The notes under the pieces: model-generated
What the model was told of the DNA's origin: nothing
Databases searched by the model: none
What the model saw: only the letters and a program-made list of their open reading frames with translations
Part shown: one piece after another, positions 1-6,710 of the stretch
How the letters are laid out: each line of letters starts with the position of its first letter
How positions within the stretch are numbered: the first letter of the stretch is position 1
Translations under genes and position numbers: made by a program
Origin: Candidatus Micrarchaeota archaeon CG08_land_8_20_14_0_20_59_11
GTDB taxonomy: Archaea; Micrarchaeota; Micrarchaeia; Norongarragalinales; Norongarragalinaceae
Length of the DNA: 10,575 nt
Assembly: GCA_002763345.1 (NCBI GenBank)
Contig: PEXZ01000021.1
Span: forward strand, 1 to 10,575
Direction of reading: 5' to 3'

Positions 1-2
1 GA

Positions 3-695
3 CGTGGACGAAACCGACCCTCTCCTTCGAGAACCTTCAGAATCCGCGTCATTGCCCAGTCTGACGGCAGAGAGGTGCACATTATCGGCCTCAGGCACGG
101 GATGACGCATGGACTGACGGCGTTATTCGGAGATGTAGTCTGCGGTCCCACGCCAAGACAAAAACGCCTAATCAAGGAGCACATACAAAAAAACAACCTG
201 CTGGAGGAGGGGAACCTCACAATGCTAGAGGGCTGCCCCGCGGTTCCCGATTCTTTGTTGTATCCGCTTACCTCGTGGGAGATGCGCAGAGTCTGGAAAA
301 AAACAACGGGCCTCGACATGCGGAAGGCGGTGCCTGCCGAAAGGTCGGTGAAGCTGAGTAATTTGGAGATACGGGGGGTTTTTCGCGCGATAAAACGTAT
401 TTTCGAGCAGCGCGCAGTGGGCAGTCCGAAAATCAATCTCAGGGATTTCGTGTTCGCCAGAAACATACGTGCGGCAATCGAGAAAACACCTGCCAAGAAG
501 ATAACCCTGATTTGTGGCGGAGAGCACTTCCCCGGTGTCGGCCGCTTCCTTACCGACGAGCAGTTCTACAGGACATACGAACAAAAACTCAAAACGCTCG
601 CTCCGAAGGCATACCGGCTCGTGTTGGAAAACGATTCGCTGATGCATAACTTTTTGGAAGAGAATCCGGAAAAGCGGATACGCTGGGTTTACTGA
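3..695 (+). CDS. TraB/TIKI-like family protein, 5' partial
   Basis: The reading frame is open from the left edge to a TGA stop. The first usable start inside the window is GTG at 75 (206 residues), but bases 3-74 contain no stop and read as a plausible strand (IRVIAQSDGREVHIIGLRHG) that belongs to the fold, so the true start probably lies outside the window. Two features recall the TraB/PrgY/TIKI superfamily. One is an N-terminal GLRHG (a GxxH motif) after a beta strand. The other is RDFVFARNI followed by LICGGEHFPGV, matching the family pattern of an R-D helix, then a hydrophobic strand, then G-x-x-H-x-x-G. Family members are metal-dependent peptidases or of unknown role. No signal peptide or membrane segment is visible. 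It converges with the surface-protein gene 58 bp away. The family call is by eye from short motifs. The middle section (residues 20-115 from GTG 75) is not recognisable. Confidence 0.5.
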   Translation, partial: RGRNRPSPSRTFRIRVIAQSDGREVHIIGLRHGMTHGLTALFGDVVCGPTPRQKRLIKEHIQKNNLLEEGNLTMLEGCPAVPDSLLYPLTSWEMRRVWKKTTGLDMRKAVPAERSVKLSNLEIRGVFRAIKRIFEQRAVGSPKINLRDFVFARNIRAAIEKTPAKKITLICGGEHFPGVGRFLTDEQFYRTYEQKLKTLAPKAYRLVLENDSLMHNFLEENPEKRIRWVY

Positions 696-716
696 ACAAA
701 CTGCTCCCTGATTTTG

Positions 717-751
717 GAAAAACGGGAAAGAAAAAATCAAAAAATAAACGA
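717..751 (-). terminator. U-rich terminator of the surface-protein gene
   Basis: Directly after the TAG stop at 754-756, the - strand transcript would run through TTTATTTTTTGATTTTTT and then CCCGTTTTTCC. Archaeal RNA polymerase terminates at such oligo-U stretches without needing a hairpin. The segment lies in the 58-bp gap between convergent genes. On the + strand it reads as oligo-A, so it should not terminate the TraB-like gene. Confidence 0.6.
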
Positions 752-753
752 AA

Positions 754-3486
754 CTATGCGCCCGCCGCCATCTTGCGGATGAGGTACGCGGAGCCTCCCA
801 GCGCGAGAATCGCAATCAGGATTTCAAGCCACGAGCCTGGCGCGAACGCCGTGAACAGGCCAGTCAGTCCGCCTGCTCCGCCTGCACCCGGAGTTGGCGT
901 CGGCGTTATCTGCGGGGGCGTCCACGGCGTGTGGTACGTGCCGCGAACAGTCGGCGTAGGAGTCGCCTTTGCAGTTGCGACGGGCTTAGGCGTCGGGCTC
1001 GGCGCGGGCGAGAACGAACTCGTGCCTGGAATCGGCGCAGGTCCGTACGGTCCGTAGTAGTAATACCCTCCGCCACCGCCGGACGGCGATATCGCGTCGG
1101 TAATCTTGACGCCCGCGTGGCAAGTGAACCAGCTGGTCGAAGCGGTCACTGTTCCGAGCCCCTGATAGTTGCCCGCGAAGAACGCCGTGGACGTACTCGA
1201 CTGCGTCGGCGAAACGTAGGCGCCGTAAAGGGTCGTTGCCCACGTCATCGTCGGGCAGGACACTGCCGAGCTGTCGGCCCTGTAGCACGTGGCACTGAAC
1301 GACTGACTCCCGCTAAGCAGGACCTCGACGTACGAGGGCGAAAGCGTGCAGGAAACGATGTCGCTGTCCACTACCGCTACGTCGGCGCTGCACGAGAACG
1401 CCAGGTTAGGCGCGGTTGCGACGACGTGCCTTCCCGTCTCTGGAGTCGCGCCTGCGTGAAGCGTGCTCGTTCCCATCGACTGGAGCGGGTCCATCCATCC
1501 GCCGGTCACGTCCGTGCTCCACGCGAGCGCGGGGCAGGAAACGGCGACGCCTCCCGCGTAGCAAGTCGCGATGTAATCAACAAGCCCGTTCTTGCCTACG
1601 CTCACGCTTGCGGGCGAAAGCGAGCAGGACGAAGGCGTGTTGTCCACGACGTTCACCGTCGCGCTGCACGCGTAGTTCGAAGACGTTGCGGTGACGCTCA
1701 TTCCGCTTTCAAGCGTGTTGCCCGCGGTGAGCGTGCTGCCGACTGCCGAGGACGACGGGCTCATGCTTCCGTCGGTTACCGTCGTGCTCCAAGACATCGT
1801 GTCGCAGGAGAGCGACGAACCGTCGGCTTCGAAACACGATACCGAGAAATACTGCGTCCCGTTCTGCAGGACGTCGGCGCTCGCGGGCGAGAGTGTGCAA
1901 TACGGCTGCGGCGGCTGCGTTCCGGGGATCACGTTCACGGACGCGTTGCAACTGAAGTCCACGCTGCCGTCTGCGTCAAAGTGCATCGAGATGACGCTCT
2001 TGCCGCTCTCGACCGTGTTGCCGGCAGTCAGCGTGCTGCCCGCGTCCGAAGACGACGGGCTCATGCTTCCGCCGGTGACGTCGGTTATGAAGTTCATCAG
2101 GGGGCACGCGATTACGGAGCCGTACTGGTCGCTGCACGAAACCGCGAAGTACTGCGTTCCGCCTACGGGAACGTCGGCTGCGTTCGGCGAGAGCGCGCAC
2201 GACGCAACCTGCGGAGCCTGCGGAATAATGTCGACGGAAGCGGTGCACGAGAACGCGAAGGGCGCTGACGCGGGAGCGTAAGTCGCGGTAACCGCGCGGT
2301 TGTTCTCCACGACGTTGCCCGCCGTGAGCGTGCTACCGATTCCCGAACGCGTCGGGTTCATGCTTCCGCCCGTCACGTCGGTTGTGAAGTCCATCGTAGG
2401 GCAGGCAATTGAGGCGCCATACTGGTCGAGACATGAAACCGCGAAGTACTGCGTTCCGCCAACTGGGACGTCGGCGGAGTTCGGCGAGAGCGCGCAGGTT
2501 GCGGGCTGCGGAGGCGCGACGACGTCGACGCTTGCCTCGCACATAAAGACGATTTCATGGACAATCCAGCGCGTGCCTAGGCGGTCAACCTCGTACGCGG
2601 CGCGGACGCGCTTGTCAGTTTCAAGAGCATTGCCAACTGTAAGCACGCTGGAGTCGGGCGACTGCAACGGGTTCATGCTTCCGCCGGAAACCGTGGTGCT
2701 CCATCCGAGCACAGGGCACTGCACCTGCGCGCCTAGCGCGTTGAGGCATGTAGCGTCAAACTGCTGGGAACCGCTGATGGGAACGTCGGCGTGCGGAGGC
2801 AAGAGCGAACAGGACACGGCATCCGTGTCCGCCAGAACGACGGAAACCTGCGCCTCGCAGCGAATGGACGGCGAGCCGGGCGAAACCGCCGTGGACTGCG
2901 CCCAAACCGCCTTGTCGAGTTGCGGGAGTCCGCCAACTGTAAGCGTGCTGGAACCGTTATCGTAAATCGGGTTCATCGTTCCGCCGAAAACGTCGGTGCC
3001 CCAGCCCAGAAGCGGGCAGTTGACCGCGTTGCCGTAACTGTCGGCGCACGAGGCGGTGAAGAGCTGCGAACCGAAGCGCTGGAGCGCGACGCTCTGCGGC
3101 TCGAGCGCGCAGGAACTCGGAACGCCCGCCCGGACGTAGACGCGCGCCTCGCACTCGAAGGAACCGAAATCAGCGGTAATCGTGCCCGCAGCTGGCGTCG
3201 TCTGCGCCAGGAAGGTGGCGGTGGCGACACCCACCGGCAACATCCCGTACGCGGTTATCGAGCCGACGTCTGTATGCCAATTATAAATAGCGGAAGGCGG
3301 GCACGGAACGGGCCTGATGACGCCGCCGTCGCCTATCACGGCGCACGTGGCGCGGAACTCGAAGTACTGCCCGACAGGCACGCCCGCCTCGAGCGGAACA
3401 ATCTCGCACACGGGCGTCGCGGCTGCCACTACGGCAGACACAAAGAGCAATATCGCTGCTATAGACGAAACCTTCATTCCCGTCAT
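754..3486 (-). CDS. Secreted, C-terminally anchored surface protein with eight four-cysteine repeats
   Basis: 910 residues. The N-terminus is a signal peptide (MKVSSIAAILLFVSAVVAAA from Met4). It is followed by eight tandem domains of about 85-105 residues, each with four cysteines. Cys positions are 27/48/62/111, 126/147/157/210, 226/247/257/316, 331/352/362/414, 430/451/461/513, 530/551/561/607, 621/642/651/699 and 713/734/744/789. The typical domain reads C-x-L-x-P, G-x-Q-x-F, C, C-P, TDVTGGSMNP, STLTAGN, then C-x-A-x-V-x-V. This suggests an immunoglobulin-like beta sandwich with two disulfides. Residues 800-870 form a Gly/Tyr then Pro/Thr stalk. Residues 886-902 are a membrane segment followed by Arg-Lys and a short cytoplasmic tail. 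It is probably an S-layer-associated or adhesive protein on the cell exterior. GGTGGTG lies 2 nt before ATG 3486; ATG 3477 is an alternative start that gives a cleaner signal peptide. I recognise no named domain family. Confidence 0.88.
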   Translation of the reverse strand: MTGMKVSSIAAILLFVSAVVAAATPVCEIVPLEAGVPVGQYFEFRATCAVIGDGGVIRPVPCPPSAIYNWHTDVGSITAYGMLPVGVATATFLAQTTPAAGTITADFGSFECEARVYVRAGVPSSCALEPQSVALQRFGSQLFTASCADSYGNAVNCPLLGWGTDVFGGTMNPIYDNGSSTLTVGGLPQLDKAVWAQSTAVSPGSPSIRCEAQVSVVLADTDAVSCSLLPPHADVPISGSQQFDATCLNALGAQVQCPVLGWSTTVSGGSMNPLQSPDSSVLTVGNALETDKRVRAAYEVDRLGTRWIVHEIVFMCEASVDVVAPPQPATCALSPNSADVPVGGTQYFAVSCLDQYGASIACPTMDFTTDVTGGSMNPTRSGIGSTLTAGNVVENNRAVTATYAPASAPFAFSCTASVDIIPQAPQVASCALSPNAADVPVGGTQYFAVSCSDQYGSVIACPLMNFITDVTGGSMSPSSSDAGSTLTAGNTVESGKSVISMHFDADGSVDFSCNASVNVIPGTQPPQPYCTLSPASADVLQNGTQYFSVSCFEADGSSLSCDTMSWSTTVTDGSMSPSSSAVGSTLTAGNTLESGMSVTATSSNYACSATVNVVDNTPSSCSLSPASVSVGKNGLVDYIATCYAGGVAVSCPALAWSTDVTGGWMDPLQSMGTSTLHAGATPETGRHVVATAPNLAFSCSADVAVVDSDIVSCTLSPSYVEVLLSGSQSFSATCYRADSSAVSCPTMTWATTLYGAYVSPTQSSTSTAFFAGNYQGLGTVTASTSWFTCHAGVKITDAISPSGGGGGYYYYGPYGPAPIPGTSSFSPAPSPTPKPVATAKATPTPTVRGTYHTPWTPPQITPTPTPGAGGAGGLTGLFTAFAPGSWLEILIAILALGGSAYLIRKMAAGA
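1096..3408 (-). repeat. Eight in-frame tandem domain repeats within the surface-protein gene
   Basis: The coding sequence repeats with a period of roughly 280-310 bp. Each unit has four cysteine codons, with the first three at +0, +21 and +31 residues in most units; the first and seventh units deviate by a few residues. Units 4 and 5 are closest in sequence: both contain SPN(S/A)ADVPVGGTQYFAVSC. Units 1 and 8 at the array edges are most diverged. The gradient fits internal duplication of the central units. Confidence 0.85.
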
Positions 3487-3516
3487 CCCACCACCTTTAA
3501 ATACATCTTTCTGGTA

Positions 3517-3543
3517 ACTATATGTCCCTAACGCTATTTAAAT
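3517..3543. promoter_or_regulatory. Shared divergent promoter region with a near-palindromic TATA box
   Basis: CTATTTAAATG at 3534-3544 reads almost the same on both strands (TATTTAAAT / ATTTAAATA). On +, its centre is about 38 bp before the ahcY GTG at 3577. On -, it is about 50 bp before ATG 3486. Both spacings suit an archaeal TATA box followed by a short leader with a Shine-Dalgarno site. A second - strand candidate is ACATATAGT at 3516-3524. Another AT-rich motif (TATTTAAAG, 3496-3504 on -) lies too close to the start to serve as the box. Inferred from sequence alone. Confidence 0.5.
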
Positions 3544-3576
3544 GTTGGTTTTTTGCTACTTAACAGGGGTAACGGG

Positions 3577-4839
3577 GTGTCAGACGTGGAATTCAAGGTA
3601 AAGGACGAAAAGCTTGCTTCCGAAGGCGGCCTGCGCATGGACTGGGCGCGCTCGCACATGCCCGTGCTGGACAGCGTTAAAAAACGCTTCGAGAAGGAGA
3701 AGCCGCTCGCGGGAAAGCGCATCGCATGCTGCCTGCACGTCACGAAGGAAACCGCGATACTGATGGAGACGCTGAAGGCAGGAGGCGCATCGGTGGCGTT
3801 GTGCGGCTCCAACCCGCTCAGCACGCAGGACGACGTCGCGGCGGCGCTCGTGAAGGAAGGCATAAGCGTCTTCGCGTGGCGCGGCGTTTCCAACGAGGAA
3901 TATTACTGGTGCGTCAACAAGGTGCTCGACACGAAGCCGCACATAACCGTCGACGACGGCGCGGACTTAATCAACACGCTGCACTCGAAGCGCACCGAAC
4001 TGCTCTCCGACGTAATCGGCGGCCAGGAGGAGACTACGACGGGCGTAATCCGCCTCAGGGCGATGGCGAAGGACGGCGCTCTGAAATACCCCGTAATCGC
4101 CGTGAACGACGCGAAGACGAAGATGATGTTCGACAACCGCTACGGAACTGGAAGCAGCACGATTGACGGAATAATGCGCGCGACGAGCGTTCTTCTCGCC
4201 GGAAAGACGTTCGTAGTTGCGGGATATGGATGGTGCGGGCGCGGGCTTGCGATGCGCGCGAAGGGAATGGGCTCGGACGTCATCGTCACGGAGATAGACC
4301 ACGTGAAGGCGCTCGAGGCGCGGATGGACGGGTTCCGCGTGATGACGATGGACGAGGCGGCGGCAACAGGCGACATTTTCGTCACCGCAACCGGATGCAA
4401 GGACGTCATAACGCGCAGGCACTTCGAAAAAATGAAGGACGGCGCGATTTGCGCGAACACGGGGCACTTCGACGTCGAGGTGAACGGGAAGGACTTGTAC
4501 GCGATGGCAAAAAGCAAACGCACGCTCAAACCCAACCTGGAAGAGATAACACTCGCAAACGGCAGGAAAATCTACTTCCTTGCTGAAGGCAGGCTCATTA
4601 ATCTCGCAGCTGCGGAAGGCCATCCCAGCGAGGTGATGGACATGTCCTTCAGCGACCAGGCGCTCTGCGCGGAGTACATCGTCAAGAGGGAGGGAAAGAT
4701 GAAGAACGCGGTCCTTGACGTTCCGGCTGAAATCGACGCCGAGGTTGCGCGCCTGAAGCTCGCGAGCATGGGCACGAAAATCGACGTCCTCACTCCCGAG
4801 CAGAAGAAGTACCTGGAATCCTGGAGCGAAGGAACGTGA
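3577..4839 (+). CDS. ahcY: S-adenosylhomocysteinase (adenosylhomocysteine hydrolase), archaeal type
   Basis: 420 residues. It reversibly hydrolyses S-adenosylhomocysteine to adenosine and homocysteine in the cytosol, using bound NAD, and so relieves product inhibition of SAM-dependent methyltransferases. Visible signatures are DDGAD (126-130), EETTTG (151-156), VNDAKTKMMFDNRYGTG with the catalytic Lys182 and Asp186, the Rossmann motif AGYGWCGRG (215-223), NTGHFD with His297, and AEGHPSEVMDMSF (346-358). It ends at YLESWSEGT and lacks the KPDHYRY-type tail of eukaryotic and many bacterial enzymes, as usual for archaeal members; some archaeal relatives also accept S-inosylhomocysteine. GTG 3577 is chosen because AGGGGT (3565-3570) sits 6 nt upstream. 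A TTG at 3553 and a GTG at 3586 are also in frame. It is transcribed alone, divergently from the surface-protein gene. Confidence 0.96.
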   Translation: MSDVEFKVKDEKLASEGGLRMDWARSHMPVLDSVKKRFEKEKPLAGKRIACCLHVTKETAILMETLKAGGASVALCGSNPLSTQDDVAAALVKEGISVFAWRGVSNEEYYWCVNKVLDTKPHITVDDGADLINTLHSKRTELLSDVIGGQEETTTGVIRLRAMAKDGALKYPVIAVNDAKTKMMFDNRYGTGSSTIDGIMRATSVLLAGKTFVVAGYGWCGRGLAMRAKGMGSDVIVTEIDHVKALEARMDGFRVMTMDEAAATGDIFVTATGCKDVITRRHFEKMKDGAICANTGHFDVEVNGKDLYAMAKSKRTLKPNLEEITLANGRKIYFLAEGRLINLAAAEGHPSEVMDMSFSDQALCAEYIVKREGKMKNAVLDVPAEIDAEVARLKLASMGTKIDVLTPEQKKYLESWSEGT

Positions 4840-4906
4840 ACTACGACGGGCTAAAGTCCGTCGCGTCCTAGACTGCCAACAAGCGTTGAACTGACTTGTC
4901 GCGGCT
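4840..4906. other. Convergent intergenic gap with a small hairpin
   Basis: 67 bp between the ahcY stop and the end of the 145-residue gene on -. It contains an inverted repeat CGACGG (4844-4849) / CCGTCG (4858-4863) with an 8-nt loop, symmetric for both transcripts. No T-run follows on either strand, so a classical intrinsic terminator is not supported. Confidence 0.4.
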
Positions 4907-5344
4907 TCATCCAGTGCTTCTTCCGTTGTCTCTAACGCCCTTGGAAAATTGCCGTTTCCTTTCCCCCTGCCGCCTCTCGCCGTCCGCCCACATCGCCCAG
5001 CCGACTACGCCCAAAAGTTTTTCTCTATTTTCAGGAGAGCCCGTAAAGCCCTTGAGGTATTCCTTTCCTTTCTGGCGGGAGCGTATCCTCGCCCAGAGAA
5101 TCAGGTCATTGTAGAGTGTTCTCGCTTTGGGTTTTTTTTCGTCCCTCACGAAGAACTCGCCAACCGCGCGGTAATTTTTCAAGAATTCGGAGAGTTTTTT
5201 CGGGTTCCCGCCGGAAAAAAGCTCGGTTCCCTTCCCCAAGTCCGTGAATTTATCGCACGCGGATAGCAGCCCAGCACGATTATGGGTTTCCACCAACTTG
5301 TCCAGTTCGATCAGCCGCTCTTCGGGCAAATGAAGCACAACCAT
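4907..5344 (-). CDS. Conserved-looking small protein of unknown function, last gene of the histone-fold operon
   Basis: 145 residues, not recognised. The ATG overlaps the stop of the preceding coiled-coil gene as TGATG, which implies translational coupling; a GTG one codon earlier is also possible. The protein is hydrophilic and mostly helical in character, with no signal peptide or membrane segment. It starts VVLHLPEERLIELDKLVE, has one cysteine (Cys30), and has a Trp-containing central part (LILWARIRSRQKGKEYLKGF, then VVGWAMWADGERR). The C-terminus is strongly basic (GERRQGERKRQ), which could contact nucleic acid. Codon choice resembles its neighbours, supporting a real gene. A run of eight A's on the coding strand (5132-5139) encodes consecutive lysines. 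A role with the two upstream genes is inferred only from the operon. Confidence 0.7.
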   Translation of the reverse strand: MVVLHLPEERLIELDKLVETHNRAGLLSACDKFTDLGKGTELFSGGNPKKLSEFLKNYRAVGEFFVRDEKKPKARTLYNDLILWARIRSRQKGKEYLKGFTGSPENREKLLGVVGWAMWADGERRQGERKRQFSKGVRDNGRSTG

Positions 5345-6204
5345 CACAACGCCCCCGTTTCCTGCAGAACCTGAATCTCCTCGAAGGACAGCTTCTCGCC
5401 TGCCTTGAACTTCGCCAAGATGCTCTTCGCCTGCTCGCCGAGCTTCGAGCGCATCTCGTTCTCCTTCGCGTCTTTCTCCGCCTTCTCGCGGGCGCGCTCC
5501 GCGTCGCTTACGCGGCGCGCCTCTCCCCGCGCCTCCAGAAAGCCCTCGTGCGCATCGTCCGCCTTGTCACGGAAGTCGCCGAGCTCCTTCAGCACGTCGG
5601 CGAGCTTCTCCTCCATCTTGCGCGTCTTTTCGAGCAAAGCGACGCGCTTGGCGTGCTGTTCGTCGGCCAAATGGGAGTGTTTTTCCATTTCCTCGCGCAG
5701 CGCCTTCGCTTCCGCGCTCTTGGTACGGATGGTTTCGCGCAATCCGCGCATGTCCGCGCGTATCGTCATGGCTCTTGAAGCGTTCGGCAGTTTCTTGCGC
5801 ATCTCCTTGATGCGCTTGGAAAGCTCCTTTTCCTTTGTCGCGCTGAGCGCTTCCGTCTGCTGAAACCACTCGAGCTCCTCGATGCGCCTTATCAGGCGGT
5901 CGGGGTCCTCGCCGCCGGGCACGGAAGGCGTCTCGTTCATTTCCTTCTGGAGCGCGTCCATTTTCGCGCGCAGCTCGATGATTTCGGTTTCAATCGCGCG
6001 GCGCTTCTCGCGGAATTCCGACGCAGCGCGGTTCTCCTCGTCGCGCAGCCGCCTCGCCTCGTTCGTCTCCGCCATCGTCTGCTTCAGCAACGCGATTCTT
6101 TCCTTGTTCTGCTTGGCTATCGCTGACGCCTGACGGTTGGTAGAATCGCGCTCTTCCTTAAGAAAAACAGCTTTTTCCTCGAGGTTCTCGTTCTCATCAT
6201 CCAT
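5344..6204 (-). CDS. Archaeal coiled-coil protein of the COG1340 type (LEWxxQT signature)
   Basis: 286 residues, almost wholly charged heptad-like helix (rich in Glu, Lys, Arg, Ala), predicted cytosolic. A central RIEELEWFQQTEALS (107-121), followed by KEKELSKRIKEMRKKL, matches from memory the conserved I-x-x-LEW-x-x-QT ... E-x-E-L-x-x-x-I-x-x-L signature of the uncharacterised archaeal COG1340 coiled-coil family. These are superficially like Bfr1-type or SMC-like coiled coils but have no ATPase head. A Gly/Pro break (PSVPGGEDPD, 93-102) separates two coiled segments. A compact C-terminal motif (ILAKFKAGEKLSFEEIQVLQ, 262-281) resembles the conserved tail of that family. ATG 6204 lies 7 bp after the histone-fold gene's stop. 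An upstream in-frame start at 6246 would overlap that gene and adds an unlikely Arg-rich leader. No biochemical function is established; a scaffolding role is inference. Confidence 0.85.
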   Translation of the reverse strand: MDDENENLEEKAVFLKEERDSTNRQASAIAKQNKERIALLKQTMAETNEARRLRDEENRAASEFREKRRAIETEIIELRAKMDALQKEMNETPSVPGGEDPDRLIRRIEELEWFQQTEALSATKEKELSKRIKEMRKKLPNASRAMTIRADMRGLRETIRTKSAEAKALREEMEKHSHLADEQHAKRVALLEKTRKMEEKLADVLKELGDFRDKADDAHEGFLEARGEARRVSDAERAREKAEKDAKENEMRSKLGEQAKSILAKFKAGEKLSFEEIQVLQETGAL

Positions 6205-6211
6205 GTAGGTG

Positions 6212-6628
6212 TCACTGGCTTGTCGCGGGGTCCGCCGGCATGTCAAGTTCTATTTCCGTCACTATCTCGTCCAGCTCGGCGCGCTGCTTCTCCAGCATCT
6301 TCTGGATGCGGCGTATGCGCTTCTGATTGAGGGCGATTTCCTTGTACTTGCGGGAGGCCTTGTTGAAATGCTCCGTCGAAATCGTGAAATAATCCTCGGC
6401 GTCCATGCTCTGCGAGATGTCCGCGAGAATCTCGCCGAGCAGCTTGTTCGCCGCGAGCTTGACGTCGCTCTTAATCTGGTGCTCGTGCTTCATGTTCTCG
6501 CGTATGATGCGCACGACTCGGGCGTTCGGGAACGGCAGGTGCAGCGACTCCTCTTCCGCCTCGGAAACGTCCTGCTCCGCCTGCGCGCCTTCCGCGATAT
6601 CCTCCGCAATCTGTTCTTCCTTGTCCAT
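6212..6628 (-). CDS. Histone-fold protein with acidic N-terminus and C-terminal coiled coil
   Basis: 138 residues. Residues 1-29 are an acidic tail. Residues 30-95 read as a single histone fold: LPFPNARVVRIIRENMKHE (helix 1), then QIKSDVKLAANKLLGEILAD (loop 1 and helix 2), then YFTISTEHFNKASRKYKEI (loop 2 and helix 3). This parallels archaeal histones (LPxAxxxRIxK ... ISxDA ... TIxxEDIxxA). Loop 2 lacks the usual GRKT and has DYFT instead. Residues 96-125 extend helix 3 as a basic-then-acidic coiled coil (RIRRIQKMLEKQRAELDEI). The architecture fits a non-nucleosomal histone variant or a TAF/NF-Y-like subunit rather than HMf-type histone. ATG 6628 is supported by GGTGGTG 3 nt upstream and a TATA box near 6671-6678. 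The in-frame extension upstream to 6799 would cross the promoter region and part of the divergent gene, and is rejected. First gene of a three-gene operon. Confidence 0.82.
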   Translation of the reverse strand: MDKEEQIAEDIAEGAQAEQDVSEAEEESLHLPFPNARVVRIIRENMKHEHQIKSDVKLAANKLLGEILADISQSMDAEDYFTISTEHFNKASRKYKEIALNQKRIRRIQKMLEKQRAELDEIVTEIELDMPADPATSQ

Positions 6629-6670
6629 GAACACCACCGCATCCGGATAAATAGCCCACAAAGCTTGGCA

Positions 6671-6678
6671 TATATTTA
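6671..6678 (-). promoter_or_regulatory. TATA box of the histone-fold operon
   Basis: On the - strand this reads TAAATATA, centred about 46 bp before ATG 6628. It predicts a start of transcription near 6648-6650 and a leader of about 20 nt that contains the GGTGGTG Shine-Dalgarno at 6632-6638. Confidence 0.5.
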
Positions 6679-6681
6679 CGG

Positions 6682-6699
6682 TTATTAATACTTTTAAAC
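6682..6699 (+). promoter_or_regulatory. TATA region of the transglutaminase-like gene (probably leaderless)
   Basis: TTATTAATA (6682-6690) is centred about 25 bp before ATG 6711, the spacing expected if transcription starts at or next to the A of ATG. The adjoining CTTTTAAAC (6691-6699) is a weaker alternative. No Shine-Dalgarno is seen in the bases before the ATG, consistent with a leaderless transcript. Confidence 0.45.
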
Positions 6700-6710
6700 C
6701 TAATGTTTGC

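Noticed and set aside
931..2268. Long + strand ORF (445 codons) opposite the surface-protein gene
   Set aside because: Its product is Arg-rich and low in complexity, typical of antisense reading of GC-rich repeats. The - strand frame has a signal peptide, regular Cys repeats and a membrane anchor.
1096..3408. Regular DNA repeats, considered as a CRISPR array
   Set aside because: The period is about 300 bp, repeats are degenerate, and they remain in one reading frame with protein-level conservation.
4844..4863. Hairpin after ahcY as an intrinsic terminator
   Set aside because: The stem is only 6 bp and no T-run follows on either strand.
5132..5139. Run of eight A's on the coding strand as a programmed frameshift site
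   Set aside because: The zero frame continues with sensible sequence and normal codon use to the stop, and there is no downstream stimulator or alternative product.
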